Positions 51,501 to 61,678 of a stretch of 62,658 nucleotides of DNA are shown one piece after another. Positions within the stretch are counted from its first letter, which is position 1. Each line of letters opens with the position of its first letter. The notes below the pieces were generated by a model. It was not told the origin of the DNA. It worked only from the letters and a program-made list of their open reading frames with translations, and did no database searches. Source of the DNA: Clarireedia homoeocarpa (Eukaryota; Ascomycota; Leotiomycetes; Helotiales; Rutstroemiaceae); NCBI GenBank assembly GCA_001465935.1, contig LNKV01000098.1, forward strand, positions 50,617 through 113,274, in the 5' to 3' direction. A program made the translations under genes and the position numbers.

Positions 51501-54500
51501 GTTCAGTCAACTAAAGATTTAGCCAAAATTATCGAACATTTTGATCGATACCCTTTAATAACTCAAAAACTTGCAGACTTTGAACTTTTCAAAGAAGCAT
51601 ATAATCTGGTATTAAATAAAGAACATTTAACCCTTTCTGGTTTACAAAAAATTGTAGCAATTAAAGCCTCAATTAACCTAAGTTTATCGGATGAATTGAA
51701 AACAGCCTTTCCTAACACGGATAATGTTATTCAAACAATTCGACCTTTAGTGGTAGATAAAACTGTTATAGATCCATATTGATTCTCAGGATTTGTTTCA
51801 GCAGAAGGTTGTTTTTATGTAGGTTTAGCAAAATCTGCTACTAATAAATTACAGGAGGGTGTACAATTAGAAATACAAATAACTCAACATAGCAGAGATG
51901 AACTATTAATGAAAAGTTTGATTAAGGTTTTTGATTGCGGATATGTATCTAAGAGCAAGAACGTGTGTAGATATAGAGTAAGTAAATTTTTAGATCTGAC
52001 TAACAAAGTTATACCTCTATTAAAAAAATACCCTATCCTAGGGGAAAAGTCTAAAGATTTCGAGGATTTCTGCAAAGTCGTAGAAATCATGAAATTAAAG
52101 CAGCATTTAACTAGGGAAGGATTAGAAGAAATTCGGAGTATAAAAGCAGGAATGAATACTGGAAGATAAAATTGTTAGAGTTCACAGCACAGCTCTATTA
52201 CACGATATTTGTATGATAAATCTGGTGACCTTGGGTTTAAGCTCGTGTTTTATCCTTTTAGGATCTGCTTTATTATATGCAAATTCTGGTACAACTGTAT
52301 TAGATGGTATATACGTCATTACTAGTTTAAGTGATATAGGGAACAGTGGTCACGCAGTTGGCTCTGTTACAACAGACAATATTTTGTATTGATATAAACC
52401 CTACTACATAAATTTTTCTCTGTTAATAATGAGTGCAGGGTTCTTATTTAAAATTTCAGCTGCACCTTTCCATTTTTGAAGCCCTGATAGATGATTTGGG
52501 AAATCATCAAAAACATTGTCATCGTGTTTGCGGGGCCAATTACCAAATTCCGGGAACACCTTAAAACTTAAGGTACCAAGCTATAGTTGAGAAACTATAT
52601 GTGGCTGAAGTAATTACTCAGGTTTTTTTCTCGCTTATTTGGCAAATAAGCGAGAAAATAAGGTAACAAGCCTTAATACTTCTGAAAAGAAAGTAGGTTA
52701 TCGCGGATCTAAATTAGTCACTGGTTTATCTTTTTTTGCTTTAGTGTTATATAGCTTTCTAATTTTTGTTCGTAGTCCTAGCACAGACTATTTATTATTT
52801 ATCTTCTTTATTATTAATTTACGAGTATTACAATTTCTAAAAGTGCTAGCTTGCTTCTCCTCAAACTATGGTTTAAACGTTATATTTTCCTCACTAAAAA
52901 AAAGCCTTTGGTTTTATTCTATAAATTTCTTTTCTACTTTGGTTTTATTTGTACATCCTTTATACTCTCATAAAAAAAGGGCTTTATCTATAGTCCTGGT
53001 GGAGCAAGGGACTACTAATAAAAAACGGCTTCTTTATATGGGTAGCATACTCACTAAATTACCATTACCTATATCATCATCCGTAGACGGGTCTCTGTGG
53101 AGCAGAGGGTATTCTACAAATTCTTCGACGATTTCCTCGTCTTTTGCGTCAGTAAAAGTCTATGAAAATGCAGATAAAGATAAGATTAGAATATTAAAAG
53201 AAAATAAAGGTAAAAGTGGTATATATCGTTGAACAAGTGTAACTAATGGGAGAAGTTATATAGGTAGCAGTGTTGATCTAGTGAGAAGATTAAAATGTTA
53301 TTATAACATTTATTTCTTAGAAACAGCTATAAAAAAAAGGAAAAGTCTGATATATAGTAGTTTGCTAAAGCATGGTTATTCTAACTTTACTTTGGAAATA
53401 TTAGAGTATTGTGATTCATCTGAAGTTTTACAAAGAGAGCAGTATTACTTAGATTTATTTAAACCAAGGTATAATCTTTTATTAATAGCTGGTTCCCGAT
53501 CAGGTTCCAGACATTCTGAACAAGTAAAAGCCAAAATATCAGCTGCTGCAAAAGGTAACAAAAATGCAACAGGGGGTATAGGCCGTAAACGAGCAGAAGG
53601 AGCAGGAAGTCCTAGCATAGCCGTAGAACTACTTGATAAGGAAACAGGTATAAAAAAGATATATTCTTCAATGAGCGAAGTAGGAAAAGCCTTAGGTGTA
53701 CCTACAGGAAGTATTAGAATGTATTTTTCTAGAAACAGCCAAAAGCCTTATAAAGGGAGATATATTATGCAAAAATTAGCAGGCTAATAAACACTAAAAA
53801 AAAAATATTTTTATATAAATTATGACTATAAAAGAGCAACGAGTATACGGTAATTGACACGGGGCCTGCAAAGCTGGTCCCCATGTTTAAGATGTACTCT
53901 ATTAGATTTTGAGAGAAATCGTTTAGTAAAAATCCCTTCTAACCAAATTATGCAAAGACGATTTTATACAAATAGTAACAACCTTAATGCATATTCTCTT
54001 CTTAGCCTACCTTGGTTTGTTACCGGATTTATAGATGCAGTTAAAAAAAAAGAAAAAAAAAAGAATAGAATGTATTTTTTATTTATTTTTATTTTTATTT
54101 TATTTTTTTTTTTTCTTTTTTTTTTAGATGTTTCACCATTATCGCACGTAAATCAACTAAAAGTAGAACAGGTTGAAAAATCGAAGCTAATTTTATTATC
54201 AATCTTCATAAAAGAGATGTTAATCTGTTAAAAGATATTAAAAGCTTTTTTGGGGGTATAGGTCGAGTAAGTAAAGAGAGAAATGGTTGTTGTGATTTTA
54301 CGGTCAGTTCTTTAGACCAAATTATTACAGGAATCCTTCCTCATTTCGATAAATACCCTTTAGTTTCTCAGAAACTTGCGGATTATATTCTATTTAGAGA
54401 GGTTGTTATGATTATGAAGCAAGGTGGACATTTAACATCTGAAGGTTTAAAAGCTATTCTTAATATTAGAGCTTCTATGAATAGAGGATTAACTCCCGCA

Positions 54501-57373
54501 TTGAAAGAAGCTTTTCCTGATTATCTTCCTGTGACTAGACCTTTAATTGGTGTACACAAGTTACTTCCACTCCATCCTTGTTGAATTGCAGGATTTGCTG
54601 CCGGTGATGGTTCTTTCATGGTTAAGTTGAGAGTTGATAAGGATTATAATGCAGGGGGTCGTGTTGAGTTGGCTTTTGTTTTAACTCAACATGTCCGTGA
54701 TCTGCCTCTTATTAAATGTTTAGCGGATTACTTTGAATGTGGACAGTTTTATTCTTATAAGGATTATGCGGAATTTAAATGTCGTACTTTCAACGACATC
54801 CTACCTTTGGTGCGAAAAGATCTTACCTTTTTTTCTTAAATATCCTATACTTGGTGTGAAATCAAAAGATTTCGAAGATTGAGTTAAGGTTGCGGAGATT
54901 ATTAAATCTAAAGCTCATCTTACTAAGGAAGGATTTGAAGAAATTCAATTGATTAAGGCTGGAATGAATAAAGGTAGATATAATAATGAATAATTTTAGA
55001 TTATCTTTGTATATAATTGTTAAGCTAATTTGTACGATAAATTTTACTCCTGAGGATGTGTATGACGCTATTCCAACTATAGTTACAACCTTTGTAGCTA
55101 TAGTAGCCAAGATATCAATATTTATATTTTTCTTGGAATTAGTACATTATACAAGTAATTCTTTATTTTCTTTACAATACAATTGAACTACAGGTTTACT
55201 AGTCAGCTCTTTACTTTCACTAGTAATAGGTACAGTACTTGGTTTAACGCAATTAAGAATAAAAAGATTATTTGCTTATAGTACTATCAGTCATCTAGGT
55301 TTTATATTACTAGCGTTAAGTATTAACAGTATAGAGTCTATTCAAGCGTTTATCTTTTACCTAATGCAATACTCAATTAGCAATTTAAATGCGTTCATTA
55401 TTTTAATAAGCATTGGTTTCTCTCTTTATTATTATGTAAATGATAATGAAGAATATAAAGAGTTAGCTGATAAAAACAACTCACCTGCCAAGAGGTTTGG
55501 GAAACCTCTATTACGGGTTCTATGGCCAAACTCCGAGGACCTCCTAAAACTTCTGATACCAAGCCGTAGTCGAAAGGCTATAAGTGGATGAACTAAACAC
55601 TCATGTATGGTAAGAAGTCAGAAGATGATCGAAAGAGAAATGGAATATTGCGGATCTAAATCAGATAATATATCTGTAAAAGAGCAACGGGTAGACGGGC
55701 ATAAGTGTGTTAAATTAACACATTTAAGGTATGCTCTAATGGGTTTCGAGAGAAACTATCTAATCAGAATCCCTTCTAACCAAATAAATACATCAAGAAT
55801 GTATACTTCTTTAGCCCCACAGCAATTATGTAATTTATCATCTAACCTAAATCCTTGGTTTTTAACAGGTTTCTCGGATGGTGAATCAAATTTTCACTAC
55901 TCCCGGTGGGAGTAGCTCCGCAGAGAATAATTAAAAGTAATTCAGTAAAAGTAGGCTGAGTTGTACAACCTTGCTTTCAGATAGGTTTACACAAAAAAGA
56001 TCTAAATTTATTAGAAAAAATTAAAGGATTTTTTGGTGTTGGAGAAATTTATCATAAGGAAGAATCATCTAATTATGTGGTACAGTCTTTAAGGGGGTTA
56101 AACGTTATAGTTAATCATTTTGAAAAATATCCTCTTTTAACTAAAAAATGTGAAGATTTCAAGCTATTTGCACAAATAATGGCCTTGATGAATAAAAAAG
56201 AACATTTAACTCTTTCAGGTTTACATGAAATTATATCTCTTAAAGCTTCTATGAATTTAGGTCTCCCTACTTTACTGAAAACTGCTTTCCCTGGTATTAC
56301 TCCGGCTATAAGATCAAAACGTTCCGATGAAGAATTATTGAATTATAAAATTCATCCTCATTGAATGGTAGGCTTTACTGCAGGAGAAGGGTGTTTTAGT
56401 ATTAAGATTGCTAAATCCTTAACCCTAAAAACAGGATTTCAAGTACAATTAAGGTTTAACATAACGCAGCATTCAATTGATAAGGTATTTATGAATAGCT
56501 TAGTCAATTTTTGGGGTTGCGGTAAAGTATTTTTAAGATTTAGAGAAAATAAAGTCGATTTTCAAATTTTAAAAAATTAAAGATCTTTCCGATAAAGTTA
56601 TTCCTTTGTTTAAAAGTATACCTTTACAAGGTGTGAAATCGAAGGATTTTTCAGATTTTTGTGAAGCAGTAGAGATAATGAATAAAAAGGGGCATTTAAC
56701 TAAGGAAGGATTAGATAAATTACATAAATTAAAAGTGGGTATGAATACAGGTAGAAAATAAAAACAGATTATATAAAATTTGTTATTATTTCCTCTGCAG
56801 GCATAGTATTATATGGACTTCTCCTGGTTTTGACCGGAGTATAAGTATGCAATACTAGCTATCGTATCTATTATTTGGAAGATAAATCTGACCGCCGTGA
56901 TACAATTAATTAGTCAAATGCAAGGTTATTTTTACATAAACCCTGTCTTAGCTTTAAGTTTAACTATTACTATCTTTTCTTTTGTAGGTATTCCACCTTT
57001 AATAGGATTCTTTGCCAAACAGATGGTTTTAAGTGCCGCTTTAGACAGTGGTTATGTCTTCCTAACCTTAGTGGGTATATTAACAAGTGTAATAAGTGCA
57101 GTCTACTACCTAAATATAGTAAAACAAGTTTTTTTTGATAAACCTGAATATAAAATAAACCCTGAAATAGAAAATATTAACTTGCACGGTAGCATTATTA
57201 AAAATAATTTATTAATTAAAAAATTAACCTTTAAACTAAATAACATTGTTTTATCTAGTTCTTTAACTATTACAATATCTATATTAACTTTAATAATAGT
57301 TTTATTTATATTTACCCCTCAAGAATGATTAAGTATGGCTAATATATTAGCATTAATATTATTTAAAGGTTAA
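48580..57373 (+). CDS. nad2: NADH dehydrogenase subunit 2
   Basis: Complex I antiporter-like membrane subunit. Exons 48580-48963, 50649-50819, 52234-52485, 55055-55486 and 56900-57373, 570 residues. It starts MLIFSILFLLLSNAVTLRRD; junction text includes FKIIEYP-LIILFIITG, FLLG-GLSSCF, FHFWSP-DVYDAIPT and NNSP-IQLISQ; it ends SMANILALILFKG. All four introns fall between complete codons, and three of them follow CCT. ATG directly follows tRNA 48509-48579; the TAA is one base before nad3, so both are probably cotranscribed. Confidence 0.95.
49682..49799. repeat. GC hairpin inserted into the centre of another copy
   Basis: Outer arms CTCCCCTCTGCGAAGCGACT (49682 on) and its complement (to 49799) enclose a second complete copy (about 49712-49767). 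Confidence 0.93.
49994..50083. repeat. A/T palindrome, family E
   Basis: GCAG then TTTAAAAAAA, CAATTGTAAATTTTTG, T-runs ending TTTTTAG; in the second LAGLIDADG motif of the nad2 intron 1 gene. Confidence 0.85.
50402..50490. repeat. A/T palindrome, family D
   Basis: CCAG then TTTAAAAAAAAAG, AATAGAAATAAGAATAATAA, AAATTCTATTC, T-runs. A second copy at 61679-61770. Confidence 0.85.
50940..52169 (+). pseudogene. LAGLIDADG endonuclease of nad2 intron 2, two GC inserts
   Basis: MVTSHIMNENEMGYRGSKS overlaps the core; WLTGFADGEGCFS (first motif, about 51233) is cut by a C/G hairpin (51272-51330) and then, 35 bases later, by CCTGCCGG before CAGGTAAAATTAGGG. Removing the small insert restores IGWQVKLGFEIYLHLKD. 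The rest is open: LEQIKNYLGVGNIYY, WFSGFVSAEGCFYVGLAKS (second motif) and SIKAGMNTGR. Lesions are confined to these inserts. Confidence 0.87.
51272..51330. repeat. CCCCCTCACCC/GGGGGG hairpin element
   Basis: Second copy of the 43347-43401 element, directly after the LAGLIDADG motif GEGCFS. Confidence 0.85.
52639..53787 (+). CDS. GIY-YIG homing endonuclease in a ribozyme loop
   Basis: 382 residues. The N-terminal 170 residues are hydrophobic and partly derived from core sequence (VGYRGSKLV). Nuclease domain: KSGIYRWTSVTNGRSYIGSS near residue 194, LLKHGYSNFTLEILEYC, LQREQYYLDLFKPRYNLL. C-terminal NUMOD-type parts SGSRHSEQVKAKISAAAKGN (NUMOD3-like) and SMSEVGKALGVPTGSIRMYF. Intact with TGA=Trp at 53230. 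It splits the ribozyme core from the LAGLIDADG gene of the same intron. Confidence 0.87.
53822..54993 (+). pseudogene. LAGLIDADG endonuclease of nad2 intron 3, disrupted
   Basis: PWFVTGFIDA (first motif) is cut by a family D/E palindrome (54041-54126), after which CFTIIARKSTKSRTGWKIE would continue. Then LLKDIKSFFGGIGRVSKER, the second motif WIAGFAAGDGSFMVKLRV (about 54582), CLADYFECGQFYSYKDYAEF and a frameshift at the T-run near 54830 before YPILGVKSKDFEDW and IKAGMNKGRYNNE. Two lesions. Confidence 0.85.
54041..54126. repeat. A/T palindrome, family D/E
   Basis: GCAG then TTAAAAAAAAAG, AATAGAATGTATTTTTTATT, T-runs; in the first LAGLIDADG motif of the nad2 intron 3 gene. Confidence 0.8.
55487..56899 (+). 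mobile_element. Group I intron 4 of nad2 (CCGGGGA family)
   Basis: After TCACCT. GAGGTTTGGGAAACCTC guide stem, AAACTCCGAGGACCTCCTAA (about 55530), ATATTGCGGATCTAAATCAG (about 55645), GTAAAAGAGCAACGGGTAGA (about 55676), 3' end AAGATAAATCTGACCGCCGTG. Confidence 0.9.
55607..56761 (+). pseudogene. LAGLIDADG endonuclease of nad2 intron 4, disrupted
   Basis: WFLTGFSDGESNFH (first motif, about 55857) is followed by a CTCCCGGTGGGAG hairpin insert (about 55898-55925) with a stop, then VGWVVQPCFQIGLHKKDLNL, GFFGVGEIYHKEESSNYV, the second motif WMVGFTAGEGCFSIKIAKS (about 56362), and a frameshift in the A-run near 56570 before KDLSDKVIPLFKSIPLQGV and VGMNTGRK. Two lesions in an otherwise complete gene. 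Confidence 0.86.
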
Positions 57374-57374
57374 A

Positions 57375-59293
57375 ATGACAAGTACAACTTTTTTTTTTGT
57401 TTTTATACCTATATTAGCTGTTATATTATTAGCAGTTAATTTAATTTTTGCTCCACATAATCCTTTTGTTTGATTTGGGAAATCAAAATTTAGGGATAAA
57501 CTATCAAACTCCGGGGATTCCTTAAAGCTTTTGATACCAAGCATTTATTGAAAAATAAATTGTGGATGAACTAATCACTCATGTATGGTAAGAAGTCAAA
57601 AGATGAACGAAAGTGTAATAGGCAACCGCGGATCTAAGTCAAATAAGGGTGGTAATGCTTTATTTGTAAAAGAGCAACGAGTAGACGATAGTTGGTGCGG
57701 AAATAATTTTCCACCCTTAAAGTATACTCTAGTGGGTTTCGAGAGAAACTATCGAGCCAAAATCCCTTCTAACCAAATAAATCTCACAAGAAATTATTCT
57801 CAACTACTATCTAAATTAACTCTAAATCCATGATATATCACCGGGCGGCTTATTTTTTTTCTTTTTTTTTTTATTTAAATATAAAATAAATATAAAAAAT
57901 AAATAAATATTAAAATAAAAAAAAGAAGAAAAAAAAAGGCAGACGGTGAAGGCTCCTTTATGTTAACTATAATAAAAGATAAAAAATATAAATTAGGTTG
58001 ACGTGTAGTTTGCAGGTTTGCAATTAGTTTACATAAAAAAGACTTAAGTTTGTTAAAGGACATTAAGGATTTTTTTGCAGTAGGTAATATATCACTTATG
58101 GGGAATGATGCTATTCAGTATCGGGTAGAATCTTTAGAAGGTTTAGCTCTTATAATTAATCATTTTGATAGATACCCATTAATAACTAAAAAACTAGCAG
58201 ATTATACAATATTTAAATTAGCTTATCTTTTAATTAAAAATAAAAATCATCTAACTGAAAAAGGGTTATTGGAACTTGTGGCTTTGAAAGCAGTATTAAA
58301 TAAAGGTTTAAGTCTAGACTTAAGTAAAGCTTTCCCTAACATAATTCCTAGTTTAAGACCTGAAGTACCTACACCTAAAATCATAAATCCTTTATGATTA
58401 GCTGGATTTGTGTTTTTTTTCTTTTTTTTTTATTTTAATATTTATTTATTTTTTATATTTATTTTATATTTAAATAAAAAAAAAAAAGAAAAAAATAGCA
58501 GAAGGTTGTTTTAGTGTTACAATATTTAAATCGAAAACATCTAAATACGGAGAAGCAGTTAAATTAAGTTTTATTTTAACCCAAAATGTTAGAGATGAAA
58601 ATTTAATGATGAGCTTAATTGAATATTTAGGATGTGGATACACAACTTTAGAAAATAGAGGTACAATAGATTTTAAAGTAACCAAAATTTCCAATATAAG
58701 AGATGTTATTATCCCTTTTTTTTACAAATATCCCTTACAAGGTGTTAAATCTAAAGATTTTTCTGATTTCTCCAAAGCAGTAGATCTAGTGAGCAATAAA
58801 GCTCATTTAAGTAAAGAGGGGTTAGATCAAATTCGTATAATTCAGAATAGAATGAATACGAATAGAATAGTTTAAGAATAAGATTTGATTGTTAATTATT
58901 TGTATGATTAATTTGGTGACAACGTACCAAGAAAAAGATTCGGTTTTTGAGTGTGGGTTCCACAGTTTTTTAGGGCAGAATCGAACTCAGTTCAGTATTT
59001 CTTTCTTCATTTTTGCACTTTTATTTTTATTATTCGACCTAGAAATATTATTAGTGTACCCTTACGTAGTAAGTGGTTATACTAATGGTATCTATGGTTT
59101 AGTAATTATGCTTGTGTTTTTTCTAGCTTTAACCTTAGGATTTGCATTTGAGTTAGGAAAAAATGCTTTAAAAATAGACAGTAGACAATATAATGTGCTT
59201 GCTAGTAAAAATCTAGATCAGGTAACATATATTGGTTCCGTTACCTCGAAAACCCCAGTCTTGACTCGACCCAATCCAACGAGGAATATTTAA
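57375..59293 (+). CDS. nad3: NADH dehydrogenase subunit 3
   Basis: Complex I subunit near the quinone channel. Exons 57375-57464 and 58925-59293, 152 residues: AVILLAVNLIFAPHNP-YQEKDSVFECGFHSF, with the ECGF loop Cys, then FFIFALLFLLFDLEILLVYP and FFLALTLGFAFELGKNALK. The tail after IDSRQYN (LASKNLDQVTYIGS...) is longer than usual. A second version of the 3' half stands alone at 60732-61019, so the present 3' half may be the newcomer. Confidence 0.95.
57849..57938 (-). repeat. Palindromic element family A (reverse)
   Basis: 90 nt between ACCGGGCGG and GCAGACGGTGAAGG, first LAGLIDADG motif of the nad3 intron gene. Confidence 0.93.
58413..58497 (+). repeat. Palindromic element family A
   Basis: 85 nt between GGATTTGTG and GCAGAAGGTTG, second LAGLIDADG motif of the same gene. 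Confidence 0.93.
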
Positions 59294-59404
59294 AAGAAAT
59301 TATTCTACTCACAGTTCAAGAAAAGTAGCACCGGAAGGTAATAACCTTAAGGAGGCTTTTTGAAAAAAAAGTTAATTCAAGTAATAAGTTAGACCCCCTC
59401 CCTG

Positions 59405-59496
59405 CCTTTTTTTTTCTTCTTTTTTTTTATTTTAATATTTATTTATTTTTTATATTTATTTTATATTTAAATAAAAAAAAAAAAGAAAAAAATAGG
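59405..59496 (+). repeat. Palindromic element family A
   Basis: Forward copy after CCCTCCCTG, upstream of the GIY-YIG gene following nad3. Confidence 0.9.
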
Positions 59497-59499
59497 AAA

Positions 59500-60712
59500 A
59501 CCCTTTCATCATTGTTAATACCTTTCTTAAGGAAGCGACAACGAGGAATGGAATCAAACAAAAAATAAATCTGCAACTTATTTCTTCCATACTTAGTCAT
59601 CATATACCTGATTTTTATTTGACTCCTGCTGAGTTTGATAGTTTAATGGAAATTAAGCCAGTAAGATTAGAACTACCTATTGTAAACAAAGAGGAGTTTT
59701 TGAATTTGGTTGGAAAATATAGTCGTGGCGGTAATAAAGGTGTAGCCGGAGTCTATATTTTTACTAATAAGAGTAACGGTTACTCTTATGTAGGATCTTC
59801 GATTTCTTTAGCCAATAGACTAAGTACAGGTTATTTCAAGCCTACTCTGGGTAAAAGAAAGATAGATCTTGCTATTACGTCGCTAGGGTTAGATTCTTTC
59901 CATTTGGATCTATATATTTTACCTTCAGATTTGTTTCAAAACTCTGCAAATGTTGTAGACAAATCTAAGACTTCTCTTTTTTTTAGTAAAACTAAACAGT
60001 TAACTTTGGCATTAGAGCAAATATTCCTTTTAGTTTATAACCCTGAATACAATATCTTAAAAGTAGCGGTTAAAAAAAAAAAAAAAAAAAAAAAAACAAT
60101 TGTAAATTTTTGTTTATTATTATTTTTATTTTTATTTTTTTTTTTTTTTTTTCTTTTTTTTTTACTCCTGCAGGTATAAAACGTACTCCGGAGTCTATGA
60201 TAAATAATTTTATTGTAAATTCCAAGCCTTTGTTTATGTATGACACGGTTAACCAAGAATTAATTTACAAAGCGTCAAGCCAAAATAAATTCGGTATAGT
60301 TCTAGGTATTAATGCTTCAAACCTCCGACCTTTTTTTACTAACGGTCAGCTATACTTAGGACGTTTTCTTTTATCATATACTAGCATAAATAACCAAGAG
60401 TATAAGTCAAACCTGCTAGATGAACAAAAATTACTTGAATTAATTAAAGATGTAGCTAAGAAACATAGGGTATCTTTAGCTATCGAAAATTTAAACAAAA
60501 CACGAAGTTCAAATAAACTTAAGGCGTCTAGACAAGTTAAACTTACAAATCTAGATACAAAAGAGGTATTGTTTTTTGATTCAAGACAAGATACAGCAAA
60601 GTATTTAAATGAATTAAACTTAGGGTTTAAATGTTCAGCTGGTAGTGTTTCAGATAGTATTCGAAAAGGTAGAGTGTATAAACAGATATTTAAGTTAGAA
60701 GATGTTATTTAA
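59500..60712 (+). pseudogene. GIY-YIG endonuclease between the two nad3 3' ends, palindrome insert
   Basis: Open from about 59500: FIIVNTFLKEATTRNGIKQK, LQLISSILSHHIPDFYLTP, then GVAGVYIFTNKSNGYSYVGSS (GIY-YIG, about 59733), ALEQIFLLVYNPEYNILKVA. A family E palindrome (60070-60165) intervenes, and TPAGIKRTPESM continues in another frame to the end KQIFKLEDVI (60712), passing VKLTNLDTKEVLFFDSRQD, a NUMOD-like part. Only the insert breaks the gene. Related to the broken gene after nad6. It probably brought the new nad3 3' end with it. Confidence 0.85.
60070..60165. repeat. A/T palindrome, family E
   Basis: GCGG then TTAAAAAAAA, CAATTGTAAATTTTTG, T-runs; inside the GIY-YIG gene after nad3. Confidence 0.85.
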
Positions 60713-60731
60713 GTCTTCATTACATAGGTAA

Positions 60732-61019
60732 ATGGATAACCAAGCTTTATTGTTTTTACTTTTTGATCTAGAGATATTATTAATCTATCCCTACGTAGTA
60801 AGTGCCTATGCTAACGGTGTTTATGGTTTAGTGATAATGCTTATATTCTTCTTAGCTTTAACTCTAGGATTTGCGTTTGAATTGGGAAAAAACGCTTTAA
60901 AAATTGATAGTAGACAATATAATACACTTTTTAATAAAGATCTAAACCAAATAACACATATAAGCTACGACACCTCGTATAAGTCTAATAGAATTAAGAC
61001 ATCTTCTAACCTTTTGTAA
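60732..61019 (+). pseudogene. nad3: Displaced second copy of the nad3 3' half
   Basis: Reads MDNQALLFLLFDLEILLIYP, LVIMLIFFLALTLGFAFELG and KIDSRQYNTLFNKDLNQITH, aligned with nad3 exon 2 from ALLFLLFDLE to beyond the usual end. Many synonymous differences from the first copy, so not a recent duplicate. It lacks the ECGF half and cannot make a full ND3 alone. Position after a GIY-YIG gene fits the resident end displaced by insertion of a foreign end plus endonuclease. Confidence 0.88.
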
Positions 61020-61678
61020 TAAAGGCTAAAGGGAATAAATCTAATATATTTTATTCTACTCAAAATTACAAGGACTTTTTATAAAAGCTAAATCATTAGT
61101 GGCTGTCCCCCCCTGCAAAGCAGGGACTCCCCCTCCAACACCTTAATTAGTTGGAGGGGAGAACAGGCAAATATAATAAATGCTCTTAGTAAATTCCCGG
61201 TTTCGGATTTGGGTTTAGAATATTCTGACACAGAGACTGTAAAAAAAATTCTAAATCATAAATTGACTGTAAAATTGTAAGAGAATGTGATTCGGTTTCT
61301 AATAGTTCTGGTAGTCAGTCTCAGTCTAGTAATGAATAAAACCCTTTTTGTTTAAAAAGATACTTATTACAGGGTTCATATCCTCCTAATTAGGTGTCAG
61401 ATCAAGTTTACGATTCTAATAATACTAGTGGTTGGGTTAAAACTGAGGTTCAAATGAACTCCATCTGTTAATAGGTCAAACTACGACTATGATATTTCAC
61501 ATTATGGTAGTATATGAGATAGAAGTAGTATATACGCAGGGGAATACAAAAATATGTTAAGGGTGAGGTAAGGTTCTGGTAACCCTTCAAATGATATTTC
61601 TAATGATCCTTTAGATAAGGATTTAAATAGTGAAAGAGGATTAGGTAAAATTAGATTAATTCCTGGATTTTTATATCG

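Larger units (their letters stand above)
50820..52233 (+). mobile_element. Group I intron 2 of nad2 (CCGGGGA family)
   Basis: After TTATTAGGT. AAACTCCGGAGACACCCTAA (about 50861), GTTATCGCGGATCTAAGTCAG (about 50975), GTAAAAGAGCAACGAGTAGA (about 51037), 3' end TATGATAAATCTGGTGACCTTG. Confidence 0.9.
52486..55054 (+). mobile_element. Group I intron 3 of nad2 with two endonuclease genes
   Basis: After AGCCCT. GATTTGGGAAATCATC guide, AAATTCCGGGAACACCTTAA (about 52545), GTTATCGCGGATCTAAATTAG (about 52697). The block ATAAAAGAGCAACGAGTATACG is delayed to about 53827 because a GIY-YIG gene lies in the loop between. A TCGCTTATTTGGCAAATAAGCGA hairpin sits at about 52631. Confidence 0.88.
57585..58875 (+). 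pseudogene. LAGLIDADG endonuclease of nad3 intron, both motifs cut by palindromes
   Basis: VKEQRVDDSWCGNNFPPLKY overlaps the core, then WYITGR where a reversed family A element (90 nt, 57849-57938) is inserted. The frame resumes in the same phase as ADGEGSFMLTIIKDKKYKLG, FFAVGNISLMGNDAIQYRV, and the second motif WLAGFV, where a forward family A element (58413-58497) is inserted before AEGCFSVTIFKS. It ends NRMNTNRIV at 58875. No other stop or shift in over 300 codons. Either freshly hit twice, or the inserts are tolerated at RNA or ribosome level. Confidence 0.9.
57465..58924 (+). mobile_element. Group I intron of nad3 (CCGGGGA family)
   Basis: After CATAATCCT. GATTTGGGAAATCA guide stem, AAACTCCGGGGATTCCTTAA (about 57506), GCAACCGCGGATCTAAGTC (about 57622), GTAAAAGAGCAACGAGTAGA (about 57667), 3' end TATGATTAATTTGGTGACAACG. 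Confidence 0.92.
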
